Positions 54,139 to 63,272 of a stretch of 64,000 nucleotides of DNA are shown here, in pieces. The stretch covers positions 186,001 to 250,000 of the forward strand of contig NZ_FMAE01000008.1 of the NCBI RefSeq assembly GCF_900094575.1, given 5' to 3'. Origin of the DNA: Bradyrhizobium yuanmingense. GTDB lineage: Bacteria; Pseudomonadota; Alphaproteobacteria; Rhizobiales; Xanthobacteraceae. Under the pieces are notes generated by a model. The model was not told the origin of the DNA, searched no databases, and saw nothing but the letters and a program-made list of their open reading frames with translations. The translations under genes were made by a program, and so were the position numbers. Every line of letters starts with the position of its first letter. Positions within the stretch are counted from its first letter, which is position 1.

Positions 54139-54999
54139 ATGTCCGCCAGATACGAAGAGCTCAAAGGCCTGAAAAATCTCGGCCAGAAATACGCCTACAC
54201 CGATCGCGAGGTGATGCTCTACGCCTACGGCATCGGCCTCGGCGCCGATCCCATGGACGAGAACGAGCTCGCCTTCGTCAACGAGGGCACGTTCACGCCG
54301 CGGCCGCTGAAGGTGGTGCCGACCTTTGCTTCAGTCGCGGCCTGGGGCTCGGGCCCGGGCGAGATGAATCTCAACCGCGTCATGGTGGTCGACGGCGAAC
54401 GGGACATCACCTTCCACCAGCCGCTGCCGGTCGCCGCCAACATCACCGCCGACTCCTCGGTGCTCGAAGTCTACGACAAGGGCAAGGACAAGGGCGTGGT
54501 CATCGTTCACCAGACCGTGCTGAAGAACGAGAAGGGCGAGAAGCTGGCAACGCTGGTCGCCTCGCGCTTTGCCCGCGGCGATGGCGGCTTCGGCGGGCCG
54601 AACCTGACCCAGCCCGATCCGCACAAGATCCCATCGCGCGAGCCGGACAAGACCATCGACATCACCACGCGCCCCGACCAGGCGCTGGTCTATCGCCTCT
54701 GCGGCGACCGCAACCCGCTGCACTCCGATCCCGAGTTCGCCAAGAAAGCCGGCTTCCCGCGTCCGATCCTGCACGGCATGTGCACCTACGGCATCACCTG
54801 CCGCGGCGTGCTCCAGACCTATGCCGACTACGATGCGAGCGCCTTCCGTCAGCACGTCGCGCGGTTCTCCTCGCCGGTCTATCCCGGCGAGACCGTGACC
54901 ATGGACCTCTGGAAGGACGGCAACGTGATCTCGTTCGAAGCCAAGGTGAAGTCGCGCGGGGTGACGGTGATCAAGAACGGCAAGACGGTGCTGGGTTAG
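54139..54999 (+). CDS. MaoC-family enoyl-CoA hydratase/dehydratase
   Basis: A 286-residue double hot-dog hydratase of the 2-enoyl-CoA hydratase-2 type. The N-terminal hot-dog half lacks the catalytic motif. The C-terminal half has the hydratase-2 motif YRLCGDRNPLHSDPEFAKKA with Asp190 and His195, followed by PILHGMCTYGITCRGVLQ. It hydrates trans-2-enoyl-CoA, probably in the same pathway as the neighbouring thiolase and SDR. ATG 54139 lies behind GGGAGAAACCAGAAGA; the open frame upstream runs through the repeat and is not coding. Confidence 0.92.
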   Translation: MSARYEELKGLKNLGQKYAYTDREVMLYAYGIGLGADPMDENELAFVNEGTFTPRPLKVVPTFASVAAWGSGPGEMNLNRVMVVDGERDITFHQPLPVAANITADSSVLEVYDKGKDKGVVIVHQTVLKNEKGEKLATLVASRFARGDGGFGGPNLTQPDPHKIPSREPDKTIDITTRPDQALVYRLCGDRNPLHSDPEFAKKAGFPRPILHGMCTYGITCRGVLQTYADYDASAFRQHVARFSSPVYPGETVTMDLWKDGNVISFEAKVKSRGVTVIKNGKTVLG

Positions 55000-55017
55000 T
55001 GGGCACCGGCGTTTCAC

Positions 55018-55146
55018 TCCCTCGCCCCGCTTGCGGGGAGAGGGTGGGGTGAGGGGCTCTCACCACGAGTCGGGACGGTATTGAGACCTGTACCCCCTCA
55101 CCCGATCGCTACGCGATCGACCTCTCCCCGCAAGCGGGGAGAGGTG
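55018..55146. repeat. Palindromic repeat CCCCGCTTGCGGGG and CCTCTCCCCGCAAGCGGGG family
   Basis: CGCCCCGCTTGCGGGGAGAG at one end, CTCTCCCCGCAAGCGGGGAG at the other, with GGTGAGGGGCTC and CCCCCTCACCC and a GATCGCTACGCGATC hairpin between. It lies between the MaoC and SDR genes. Confidence 0.85.
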
Positions 55147-55174
55147 GAAGAAAAACAAACAGGGAGACGCCACC

Positions 55175-56053
55175 ATGGGACTACTCGACGGCAAGGTCGC
55201 GCTGATCACCGGCGCGGGCGGCGGGCTCGGTGAGGCCTACGCAAAGCTGTTCGCGCGGGAAGGGGCCTCGGTCGTCGTCAACGACCTCGGCGGTCCCCGC
55301 GACGGCTCCGGCGCCGACGTGTCCATGGCGCAGCAGGTGGTGGATGCGATCAAGGCCGAGGGCGGCAAGGCGGTCGCCAACGGCGCCGACATCTCCACCA
55401 TGGAGGGCGGCCAATCGGTGTTCGACGACGCCATCAAGCACTTTGGCCGCGCCGACATCCTGGTCAACAATGCCGGCATTTTGCGCGACCAGACCTTTCA
55501 CAAGGCCAGCGAGGCCGACTGGGACAAGGTCATCAAGGTCCATCTGAAGGGCACCTTTTGTTGCACCATGCCGGTGTTTCGCTGGATGCGGGAAAACGGC
55601 GGCGGCGTCATCGTCAACACCTCCTCGACATCAGGGCTGATCGGCAATTTCGGCCAGACCAATTACGGCGCGGCCAAGGGCGGCATCTGGGGCCTGTCCA
55701 ACGTGCTCGCGATCGAGGGCCGCAAGTACAACATCCGGATCTGGACGCTGGCCCCGGGCGCCCTGACCCGCATGACCGCAGACCTGCCCCGCTATAAGGA
55801 GAACCCCGGCGCCGCACTCGGGCCGGACGGCATCGCGCCGGCCGTGCTATACATGGTCAGCGATTTGTCGGGCGACCAGACCGGCAAGGTGCTGGGCGTG
55901 TCCGGGCCCCGCGGCGTGCGCGAGATGCGGATGATGGAAATGGAAGGCTGGAAGCCGCCGCACTCGGGCTGGAACGCCCAGGACATTGTCGATCATGCCA
56001 AGGAGATCTTCTTCTCCGAGGAGCAGATCAAGATGGGGGCACGGCGGTTTTAG
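55175..56053 (+). CDS. SDR-family 3-hydroxyacyl-CoA dehydrogenase-like protein
   Basis: The 292-residue protein is a classical SDR of the multifunctional-enzyme-2 (HSD17B4) type: TGAGGGLGEAYAKLFAREGA, VNDLGGPRDGSGADVSMAQQ, NNAGILRDQTF, Ser in NTSSTSG and Tyr164/Lys168 (NYGAAKGG). It is likely the NAD-dependent 3-hydroxyacyl-CoA dehydrogenase acting after the MaoC hydratase. The gene is preceded by AACAGGGAGACGCCACC, a good ribosome binding site. Confidence 0.92.
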   Translation: MGLLDGKVALITGAGGGLGEAYAKLFAREGASVVVNDLGGPRDGSGADVSMAQQVVDAIKAEGGKAVANGADISTMEGGQSVFDDAIKHFGRADILVNNAGILRDQTFHKASEADWDKVIKVHLKGTFCCTMPVFRWMRENGGGVIVNTSSTSGLIGNFGQTNYGAAKGGIWGLSNVLAIEGRKYNIRIWTLAPGALTRMTADLPRYKENPGAALGPDGIAPAVLYMVSDLSGDQTGKVLGVSGPRGVREMRMMEMEGWKPPHSGWNAQDIVDHAKEIFFSEEQIKMGARRF

Positions 56054-56058
56054 AAGGC

Positions 56059-56155
56059 CGTCATCTCGGGGCACGCGAAGCGTGAGCCCGGGATCCATAC
56101 TCCGGATCGTGGTTATGGATTCCGGGCTCGCGACTGCGTCGCGCCCCGGAATGAC
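56059..56155. repeat. Palindromic repeat CGTCAT...ATGACA
   Basis: CGTCATCTCGGGGCACGCG and CGCGCCCCGGAATGAC arms with GCCCGGGATCCAT and ATGGATTCCGGGC inside. It belongs to the common Bradyrhizobium family of intergenic palindromes and separates the SDR and DapA-like genes. Confidence 0.85.
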
Positions 56156-56178
56156 AGATTAGAGAAAGACGAGGACCG

Positions 56179-57132
56179 ATGAAACTCACCGCCGACGCCA
56201 AGGGCACCTTCGCAATCGCGCCGACGCCGTTCCACGACGACGGCCGGATCGACGAGCGCTCGATCGACCGCCTGACCGATTTCTACGAGGAGGTCGGCTG
56301 CGACGGCGTCACGGTGCTGGGCATTCTTGGTGAAGCCCCCAAGCTCGACGCCGTCGAGGCCGAGCAGGTCGCGGTGCGCTACGTCAAGCGCGCCAAGAAG
56401 ATGCAGGTGATCGTCGGCGTCTCCGCGCCGGGCTTTGCCACCATGCGTTCGCTGGCCAAGGCTTCGATGGATGCGGGCGCGGCCGGCGTCATGATCGCGC
56501 CGCCGCCCTCGCTTCGCACCGACGACCAGATCATCGGCTATTTCAAGCAGGCGGCGGAAGCCATCGGCCCTGATGTGCCCTGGGTGCTGCAGGACTATCC
56601 GCTGACCTTGCAGGTGGTGTTCACCCCCGCCGTGATCCGCAAGATCGTCATGGACAATCCGAACTGCGTGATGCTCAAGCACGAGGACTGGCCGGGCCTG
56701 GAGAAGATCTCGACACTACGCGGCTTCCAGAAGGACGGCTCGCTCCGTCCGCTCTCGATTCTCTGCGGCAATGGCGGCACCTTCCTGGACTTCGAGATGG
56801 AGCGCGGCGCCGACGGCGCCATGACCGGCTATGCCTTCCCGGAGCTCCTGATCGACGTCGTGAACCTCTCCAAGGCCGGCAAGCGCGACGCGGCACATGA
56901 CATCTTCGACGCGCATCTGCCGCTGATCCGCTACGAGCAGCAGCCCGGCGTCGGCCTCACCGTGCGCAAATACGTGCTGCAGAAGCGTGGTATTATCGCT
57001 TCCAGCGCGCAGCGCAAGCCCGGTGCGACGATGACGGCGACGGCGAAGGCCGAGGTCGACTATCTCTTGTCGCGGGTCGCCCGTTTCGACAAGCGCGCCA
57101 ATCTCGGCCCGCAATCCAGCGCCGCAGGCTAG
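56179..57132 (+). CDS. Dihydrodipicolinate synthase-family (NAL/DapA) aldolase
   Basis: The 317-residue protein has the (beta/alpha)8 aldolase fold. Catalytic residues are the Schiff-base Lys167 (VMLKHEDWPG) and Tyr140 (QDYPLT). The active-site loop reads GILGEAPKL where DapA has GTTGE, which indicates a substrate other than that of lysine biosynthesis. It lies directly downstream of the acyl-CoA genes, and the NUDIX gene starts five bases after its stop. Confidence 0.9.
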   Translation: MKLTADAKGTFAIAPTPFHDDGRIDERSIDRLTDFYEEVGCDGVTVLGILGEAPKLDAVEAEQVAVRYVKRAKKMQVIVGVSAPGFATMRSLAKASMDAGAAGVMIAPPPSLRTDDQIIGYFKQAAEAIGPDVPWVLQDYPLTLQVVFTPAVIRKIVMDNPNCVMLKHEDWPGLEKISTLRGFQKDGSLRPLSILCGNGGTFLDFEMERGADGAMTGYAFPELLIDVVNLSKAGKRDAAHDIFDAHLPLIRYEQQPGVGLTVRKYVLQKRGIIASSAQRKPGATMTATAKAEVDYLLSRVARFDKRANLGPQSSAAG

Positions 57133-57136
57133 TTGC

Positions 57137-57931
57137 ATGGCCGAGACATCAGCATCACGCCCGGCCTCGACGATCCTCCTGCTGCGCGACGGCACTAAGG
57201 AAATCGAAGTCTTCATGATGGTCCGCCATCATCAGATCGAGTTCAACTCGGGCGCGCTGGTGTTTCCCGGTGGCAGCGTCGATGCCGGCGACAACGAGAT
57301 CGTCGCCCGCGCCGACCTCTATTCGGGCGGCGAAAGCCTCAGCGAAGCGGACCGCGGCTTCCGGATCGCCGCGATCCGCGAGACCTTCGAGGAGAGCGGC
57401 ATCCTGCTGGCGCGATCGAGGCAGACTGGCCTGGCGGTCGATGCCAACCGCGCCGGCGAGATCGCTGACGCGCACCGCGTTGCCCTCAACGAGCACAAGA
57501 TCAGCTTCCTGAAGATCCTCGACGACAATGGCCTCCAGCTCGCGCTCGACACGCTGGTGCCTTACGCACACTGGATCACGCCGGAGGGCATGCCGAAGCG
57601 CTTCGATACCTGGTTCTTCCTCGCGGCCGCGCCGCCCGACCAGCTCGGCGCCCACGACGGGCGGGAGTCCACCGATTCGATCTGGCTGTCAGCGCGCGAG
57701 GCGGTGGAGGGCGGCGAAAGCGGCCGCTTCAAGCTGCCGTTCCCGACCACGCGCAATCTGATCCGGCTCGCCAAGCAGGGAAGCGTGAGCGCGGCGCTGG
57801 AGCACGCCCGCGGACTCTCGATCGTTACGGTGATGCCGGTGATGACCAAAACCGAAACCGGCCGTCAGCTCCGCATCCCCCGCGAGGCCGGCTATGACGG
57901 CGAGGTGTTCGACGTCGGCCCCGTCGGCTAG
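57137..57931 (+). CDS. NUDIX hydrolase (NUDT19-like)
   Basis: The 264-residue protein contains the Nudix core REX(U)XEEXGU (IRETFEESGILL) at about residue 83, and the conserved GALVFPGGSVDAGDNE upstream. The long C-terminal half fits the NUDT7/NUDT19 CoA-hydrolase branch, which would suit the acyl-CoA neighbourhood. The gene starts four bases after the aldolase stop. Confidence 0.87.
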   Translation: MAETSASRPASTILLLRDGTKEIEVFMMVRHHQIEFNSGALVFPGGSVDAGDNEIVARADLYSGGESLSEADRGFRIAAIRETFEESGILLARSRQTGLAVDANRAGEIADAHRVALNEHKISFLKILDDNGLQLALDTLVPYAHWITPEGMPKRFDTWFFLAAAPPDQLGAHDGRESTDSIWLSAREAVEGGESGRFKLPFPTTRNLIRLAKQGSVSAALEHARGLSIVTVMPVMTKTETGRQLRIPREAGYDGEVFDVGPVG

Positions 57932-58118
57932 CACACTTCGACAGGCGGCGAAGTATCGATGAATCCCGGCGCGCGGGGCAGCCAGCGTCAAACTGTCGTA
58001 AAGCTGAAGCGGGCGGCAAGTCCCGATATTAACGATATTCCGCGTCCCGAGGCATGTTCCCCCCGGGCAGGAATACGTCGTATATTGGACCTCCAGCAGT
58101 CCGGTCCTCAAACCACCA

Positions 58119-60806
58119 ATGTCCGCCGAATTGACGCCGCCCCCTGAGAAAAGGCGAACCTTCTCGCTCTCCATCGGCCAGCTCACCTTCGGTAGCTTCC
58201 TGTTGGTGCTGGCGGTGATCATTGTCACCTCGACTGCGAGCGTGATTGCGATCCGGCACATCGATTCGACCTTCGCCGAGCTGCAGCGGCTGCAGAGCGT
58301 CGGTGACCTCGCCGAGGACATCGATCGCCGCATGAACGAACTGCGTCTTGCCGCGCGCGACTTCGTCACAGATCCCGGTGCCGGCATCCAGTTCCAGCAG
58401 GTCGGCGAGGCGGCCTCGACGCTCAGCGACATCCTGAAGAAGACCCGCATCGAGCTCGCGCCCGAGCAGCAGGACATGCTCGACGGGGTCACCGAGCGGC
58501 TCGCAACCTATCGCTCCGGCCTCGAGCGGATCTCCACGCTGATCGACCGCCGCGCCCAGCTGCTCGCCGGACTGCCGCCGCTGCGCGAACAATTCGACGC
58601 AGCGGTTGAAGGCACCGCGGACCGCGAGCTGGCGTCCCGCCTGTCCGAGGCACAGGGCCGGATCGCGATCGGGCTGCTCGCGCGCAACCCGTCTGCAGCC
58701 GAGCAGGCTGCACAGGGAATGCGGGGGCTCGATATTGCCGATGCCAAGCTGAAGTCGGCGGTGAACGACTATGCCGAGGCGATCATGGCCGTCGCCGTCC
58801 GCGAGCGGCAGATCGCCGACATCGATCGCGAGGTGCTGGGAACGGAAGGACGGCTGATCGGCCGCGTCACCGAATTGCTGCGCGAGGTCAGCTCCCGACG
58901 CGGTCACGTGCTGTCGCGCGACTTCGCCCGGACACTGACCGAGGCGCGATGGCAGAGCATCGTGCTCGGCACGGTCGGCGTGCTGATCGGCATCGGCGCT
59001 GCCTGGTTCGTGGTTCGCAGGACGGTGCGTCCGCTCGCCCAGATCGCGCGATCCATTCGCGCGCTCGCCGCCGGCCGGAAAGACGTCTCAATTCCGTCCG
59101 CCGACCTTGGCAACGAGATCGGCGACATTGCGCGGGCGGCCGAAGTGTTTCGCCGCGCGCTGGAGGAGGCCGACACCGCGCGCGAGGCGGCGGTGCGCGC
59201 GCTCACCGAGCAGCGGCTCGCCGAGGAGAGCTATCGAAAACTGTTCGAAGGCTCCATCGACGGCATCTACGTGACGACCCCGGCCGGTGACCTCCTCAAC
59301 GCCAATCCCGCGCTGGCGCGCATGATGGGCTACGACAGCCCGCAGCAGCTGATCGACAGCATCAGCGACATCGCCCACACGATTTACGTCCACCCCGAGG
59401 CGCGCGCCGAATACCAGCGGCTGATGGCGCGCGACGGCATGGTGCGCGAGTTCGAGTATCAGGTGCGCCAGCGCAGCGGCGACATCCTCTGGCTCTCCGA
59501 CAGCGCCACGGGCGTGCGGGACGAAGCGGGCAACATCATCCGCTACGAGGGCACGCTGCGCGACATCACCGACCAGAAGCGGGCGGAGGAAGCCATCGCC
59601 GAAGGCCGGCGCCTGCTCCAGCAGGTCATCGACACCGTGCCGGCGGTGATCAACGTCAAGGATCGCAATCTACGCTACGTGCTGATGAACCGCTACATGG
59701 CCGGCATCTTCGGCATCGAGCCCGGCGAGGCGCTCGGCCGCACCACGGCCGACCTGATGTCGCGCTACGGCGCATCCAAGTCCGACGAGAGCGACAAGCG
59801 GGTGCTCAAGCTTCGAAAAGGTCTCGGTTTCTACGAGGAGGAGTATCAGGACGCCTCCGGCAACATGCGGCAATGGCTGGTCAACAAGTTGCCGTTGCTC
59901 GACGCCGAGGGCGAGATCGAGCGGATCGTGACCGTTGCGCTCGATATCGGCGAGCGCAAGCGGGGCGAGCAGGAGATGCGCAAGGCCAAGGAAGCCGCCG
60001 AAACCGCGCTGCGCAATCTCCGCGAGACCCAGGCCTCCCTGATCGAGGCCGAGAAGCTGGCCGCGCTCGGGCGCCTCGTCGCCGGCGTCGCCCACGAGGT
60101 CAACAATCCCGTCGGCATCAGTCTCACCGTCGCCTCCGCGCTGGAGCGCAAGACCGCCATGTTCACCGCCGAAGTCGAGCGCGGCGAGCTGCGCCGCTCC
60201 ACGCTCAACGACTTCCTCAGCACCAGCCGCGATGCGTCCTCGCAGCTCGTCTCCAATCTCAACCGCGCCGCCGAGCTGATCCAGTCGTTCAAGCAGGTCG
60301 CCGCCGACCGCAATTATTCGGATCAGCGTACTTTCGATCTCGGTGACCTCACCGAGCAGGTGGTGATGAGCCTGCGGCCGGGCCTGCGTAAGCACAATCT
60401 GACGCTCAACGTCGAGTGTCAGCCGGACCTGACCATGAACAGCTATCCCGGCCCGTACGGCCAGGTGCTGACCAATCTGTTTCTGAACTCGGTGGCGCAC
60501 GCCTTCCCGGACGGCCGGCCCGGGACGATCGAGATCCAGGTGCGCGAGTCCGGCAAGGACAACGTCGAGATCATCTTCTCCGACAATGGCTGCGGCATGT
60601 CGCTCGACGTCCGTCGCCGCGCCTTCGATCCGTTTTTCACCACGCGGCGCGACCAAGGCGGCACCGGCCTCGGGCTGCACATCGTCTACAGCATCGTCAC
60701 CAACCGGCTCGGTGGCCGGCTCGATCTCGATTCCGAACCGGGTGGCGGTACGCGCATCCAGATGATCCTGCCGCGTGTGGCGCCGCTCGAACAGGCCGCG
60801 GAATAG
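58119..60806 (+). CDS. Membrane PAS-domain sensor histidine kinase
   Basis: An 895-residue kinase. TM1 is at about 22-46 and TM2 at about 278-298, enclosing a ~230-residue helical periplasmic sensor. A HAMP linker (299-350) is followed by two PAS domains (about 370-490 and 500-625), then the HisKA dimerisation domain with the phospho-acceptor His659 (AGVAHEVNNPVG), and the HATPase domain (NLFLNSVAHAF, DNGCGMS, GGTGLGLHIV). There is no receiver domain and no response regulator beside it, so its partner lies elsewhere. Signal unknown. A 187-base gap separates it from the NUDIX gene. Confidence 0.94.
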   Translation: MSAELTPPPEKRRTFSLSIGQLTFGSFLLVLAVIIVTSTASVIAIRHIDSTFAELQRLQSVGDLAEDIDRRMNELRLAARDFVTDPGAGIQFQQVGEAASTLSDILKKTRIELAPEQQDMLDGVTERLATYRSGLERISTLIDRRAQLLAGLPPLREQFDAAVEGTADRELASRLSEAQGRIAIGLLARNPSAAEQAAQGMRGLDIADAKLKSAVNDYAEAIMAVAVRERQIADIDREVLGTEGRLIGRVTELLREVSSRRGHVLSRDFARTLTEARWQSIVLGTVGVLIGIGAAWFVVRRTVRPLAQIARSIRALAAGRKDVSIPSADLGNEIGDIARAAEVFRRALEEADTAREAAVRALTEQRLAEESYRKLFEGSIDGIYVTTPAGDLLNANPALARMMGYDSPQQLIDSISDIAHTIYVHPEARAEYQRLMARDGMVREFEYQVRQRSGDILWLSDSATGVRDEAGNIIRYEGTLRDITDQKRAEEAIAEGRRLLQQVIDTVPAVINVKDRNLRYVLMNRYMAGIFGIEPGEALGRTTADLMSRYGASKSDESDKRVLKLRKGLGFYEEEYQDASGNMRQWLVNKLPLLDAEGEIERIVTVALDIGERKRGEQEMRKAKEAAETALRNLRETQASLIEAEKLAALGRLVAGVAHEVNNPVGISLTVASALERKTAMFTAEVERGELRRSTLNDFLSTSRDASSQLVSNLNRAAELIQSFKQVAADRNYSDQRTFDLGDLTEQVVMSLRPGLRKHNLTLNVECQPDLTMNSYPGPYGQVLTNLFLNSVAHAFPDGRPGTIEIQVRESGKDNVEIIFSDNGCGMSLDVRRRAFDPFFTTRRDQGGTGLGLHIVYSIVTNRLGGRLDLDSEPGGGTRIQMILPRVAPLEQAAE

Positions 60807-61160
60807 CTAATCGACGTCTGCAAGCTTGTGCAGCGTCGCGCCGAAGATCTGGCTGGCCTTGCCGACCAGCGCGGTGCCGGTCATCTGTCCGCGCGTGTCC
60901 GTGAACGTGCCGGTGACGCCGATGCCGACAGGGGCAGGGCCGCCGAACAGCGGATTGTCATCGCCTCGAGGCGAGGTGTGCCGTTGCACCAGCACCTCGC
61001 CCTTGAAGCTGTTGTTGTCCTTCACCGTGTAGCTGCCGGTGTAATACAGGTAGGCATCGCCGCCGAGAATCTTGCCGTCGCGGAAGAGAATCACGCCGCT
61101 GCCCTTGCCGACTCGACCATCGAGCAGGGTGACGTGAATTGAATAGAGGCCGTTTTTCAT
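60807..61160 (-). CDS. GrlR-family regulatory protein
   Basis: ATG 61160 gives 117 residues: MKNGLYSIHVTLLDGRVGKG, FRDGKILGGDAYLYYTGSY, then PAPVGIGVTGTFTDTRGQMT. This matches the GrlR beta-barrel fold known from the negative regulator of the LEE type III system in enteric pathogens; in Bradyrhizobium the role is undefined. Its stop codon abuts the kinase stop codon with no base between the two convergent genes. An upstream start at 61199 is possible but not preferred. Confidence 0.85.
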   Translation of the reverse strand: MKNGLYSIHVTLLDGRVGKGSGVILFRDGKILGGDAYLYYTGSYTVKDNNSFKGEVLVQRHTSPRGDDNPLFGGPAPVGIGVTGTFTDTRGQMTGTALVGKASQIFGATLHKLADVD

Positions 61161-61414
61161 AACGTCCCGTAGGCCGGCCGCCATCGCCCAATGGCGCAAC
61201 CGGTCCCGCTTTTATGCCAAAGCCCATCCCTGCGCGCAACGAGGCAGTTTGCCGGCCGGTCGCGGCGGCTGCGAGCCGTCGTTGTTCCGGTTTGTCCATG
61301 ACACCGTCGTGACGCTCTGATGGTGAGGCGAGGCCCGACGTTGCGAATCAGAGTTGGCCCGCGAAATGCATAACCATTGTTGCACTGGCCGCGGGGTGCT
61401 GGAGCAAGACGAAC

Positions 61415-61912
61415 GTGACCAACTGGATCGATTCCGGCGGCGATGAGCCGCGTCTGTACGGTGCGCGTCCCACGAATTGCAAAAGCGAACAACGGCGGAT
61501 TGGCGATGCGATACGCCGGGCAAACCTCACGAGGCTGGCGCCCGCGTTGGCTTTGATCGCGCTCGCAGCCCCCTCGGGGCACGCGCGCGACCGCGGGCAG
61601 TTCGCCAACACCAATCCCGAATTGAAGGCTTGGTTCGACAGTCTGCGCAGCGGCGAGGGGCCCTGCTGTTCCGATGCCGACGGTTCGGCGCTCTCGGACT
61701 CCGACTGGGACAGCAAGGACGGGCATTATCGCGTCCGCGTCCCGCGCTATGGCTATGCGCTCGATGGCCAGCAGCAGGAGCTCGTCTGGGTCGACGTGCC
61801 CGCGGAGGCCGTGATCTCGGAGCCGAACCGGGTGGGACGCACCATGGTCTGGCCGATCTACGGCTACATGGGTGTCACCATCCGCTGCTTTATGCCCGGT
61901 AGCATGACTTAG
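61415..61912 (+). CDS. Conserved hypothetical exported protein
   Basis: The frame starts at GTG 61415, ten bases after GGAG, giving 165 residues; the true start is uncertain. A hydrophobic stretch at about residues 40-55 (LTRLAPALALIALAAPSGHA) looks like a signal. The mature part has a Cys pair (GEGPCCSDADGSA), then WDSKDGHYRVRVPRYGYALD and ISEPNRVGRTMVWPIYGYMG ending in RCFMPGS. The pattern resembles a small family I have seen only in Bradyrhizobium-like bacteria; function unknown. Confidence 0.78.
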   Translation: MTNWIDSGGDEPRLYGARPTNCKSEQRRIGDAIRRANLTRLAPALALIALAAPSGHARDRGQFANTNPELKAWFDSLRSGEGPCCSDADGSALSDSDWDSKDGHYRVRVPRYGYALDGQQQELVWVDVPAEAVISEPNRVGRTMVWPIYGYMGVTIRCFMPGSMT

Positions 61913-61970
61913 CCTTCGGGCGTGACGTCGTCGCCGGCTCGGTGCCTGGACGGCGGGGCGCCCCGTCGCG

Positions 61971-62357
61971 TCAGGTATATTTCTTGTCGCGCTCGAGCAG
62001 CTCGATCGAGATGCCTTCGGGCCCGCGGATGAAGCAGATGCGTACGCCGGGACGAATGGTCGTCGGCTCGCGCGTGAACGTGACACCCTTGGCCTTGATC
62101 TCGGCGGCGACCGCGTCGATGTCCTTCACCGTCAAGCCGAAATGGTCGAGGCCCTGATGCGGGTGCGGAGGTGGCGGGCTGACGGCGCTGTCGCCCTCGA
62201 GTGGCGCGATGAAGATCCTGGCTCCGCCGAGGTTCACGTCGATTCGTCCCGGCGCGCGCACGATCTCGCCACCAAGGATGTCCTGCAGCCAGGCCGCGGT
62301 GGCCTCCGGATCGGGGCTGCGCAGATGGACGTGATCCCAAGCGACGGCGAACGGCAT
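61971..62357 (-). CDS. VOC-family (glyoxalase/bleomycin-resistance fold) protein
   Basis: ATG 62357 gives 128 residues, preferred over an upstream TTG at 62372 because GGGAG lies nine bases before it. The VOC metal ligands can be followed: His in WDHVHLRSPD and in LDHFGLTVKD, Glu in GISIELLERD. FIRGPEGISIELLE is a good VOC end motif. The substrate is unknown. A glyoxalase I-like or dioxygenase-like role is possible. Confidence 0.9.
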   Translation of the reverse strand: MPFAVAWDHVHLRSPDPEATAAWLQDILGGEIVRAPGRIDVNLGGARIFIAPLEGDSAVSPPPPHPHQGLDHFGLTVKDIDAVAAEIKAKGVTFTREPTTIRPGVRICFIRGPEGISIELLERDKKYT

Positions 62358-62538
62358 TTCATAATCTCCCAACGGGTCTTTTCGATGCTATGGCGCATGC
62401 TAGCAGTATCGCCGGTGGCCACCACCGCCGTTGCCGACTCGCATGACGTTGGGGGAACCTTAGTTCGTCGCCCGAATTAAGGTAAGCTGTGACTAAATCC
62501 ATCTTCGATGGTGCTGCGGTCGCGATCGGTGTGCAACC

Positions 62539-63111
62539 ATGAATGCGAGGCTCGACCGACTCGGATTGGGGCGCTTGGCCGGCACCGGCGAACGACTGGC
62601 GCGGGCGGTGACGATTGCGAGCGTCTCATTTGGCCGAAGCCTTCTATGGCTGCTGGCGGCAATCATCGTCGGTTGCGGCATTTGGATGCTGCTACCTCTC
62701 TCCAAGGGCAACAGTGCTGAGCCGGTGAGGCCTGAGCTGGCGGCTGTTGAAGCGCCTCCCTCCGGCGATGCGTCCAAAGTAGCCTCGCCAGTGTCCGAAG
62801 CTCAGGTGCCGGCGACAGCAGAACTTGGTCGTCTCAGGATTTCATCACAGACCTGGCGTCGCGGCGGCCTCGGCTCCAAAGCCCTGGTGACGTTCACGCT
62901 GCGAAACGACAACGACTATGCCGTAAAGGATGTCGAGATCGTCTGCGCCTTCACGCGGCGCGATGGAAGTCATCTGACCGACCGCAGCCGCGTGCTGGCG
63001 GATCCGGTCAGCATGAAGAGCCGCAAGACCTTTGTGCGTATCCCGATCGGCTTCGTTAACGTGAATGCCGATCAGGCAAAATGTTCCCCGGTTGCAGCAC
63101 GCCGTGCTTGA
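62539..63111 (+). CDS. Single-pass membrane protein with FxLYD-like domain
   Basis: The 190-residue protein has an N-terminal helix (SLLWLLAAIIVGCGIWMLLP, about residues 34-53), a linker, and a C-terminal beta-rich domain (VTFTLRNDNDYAVKDVEIVC, SMKSRKTFVRIPIGFVNVNA) resembling FxLYD-type domains. The function is unknown. It faces the same direction as the following gene. Confidence 0.75.
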   Translation: MNARLDRLGLGRLAGTGERLARAVTIASVSFGRSLLWLLAAIIVGCGIWMLLPLSKGNSAEPVRPELAAVEAPPSGDASKVASPVSEAQVPATAELGRLRISSQTWRRGGLGSKALVTFTLRNDNDYAVKDVEIVCAFTRRDGSHLTDRSRVLADPVSMKSRKTFVRIPIGFVNVNADQAKCSPVAARRA

Positions 63112-63272
63112 AGGCGACTTGTCCCGGTAGCTGAAAAGTTACCTTCTGCGGTCCTTGGCCGAAAACTATGCATCACCATTTGAACCGAACGGCTGGGCCA
63201 GGAACCAATTGGAAGATCGCCTGTTGAGGCGAGCAGAGCCCACGCGGGGATGCGGGGGGCGGAGCGCGGCCA

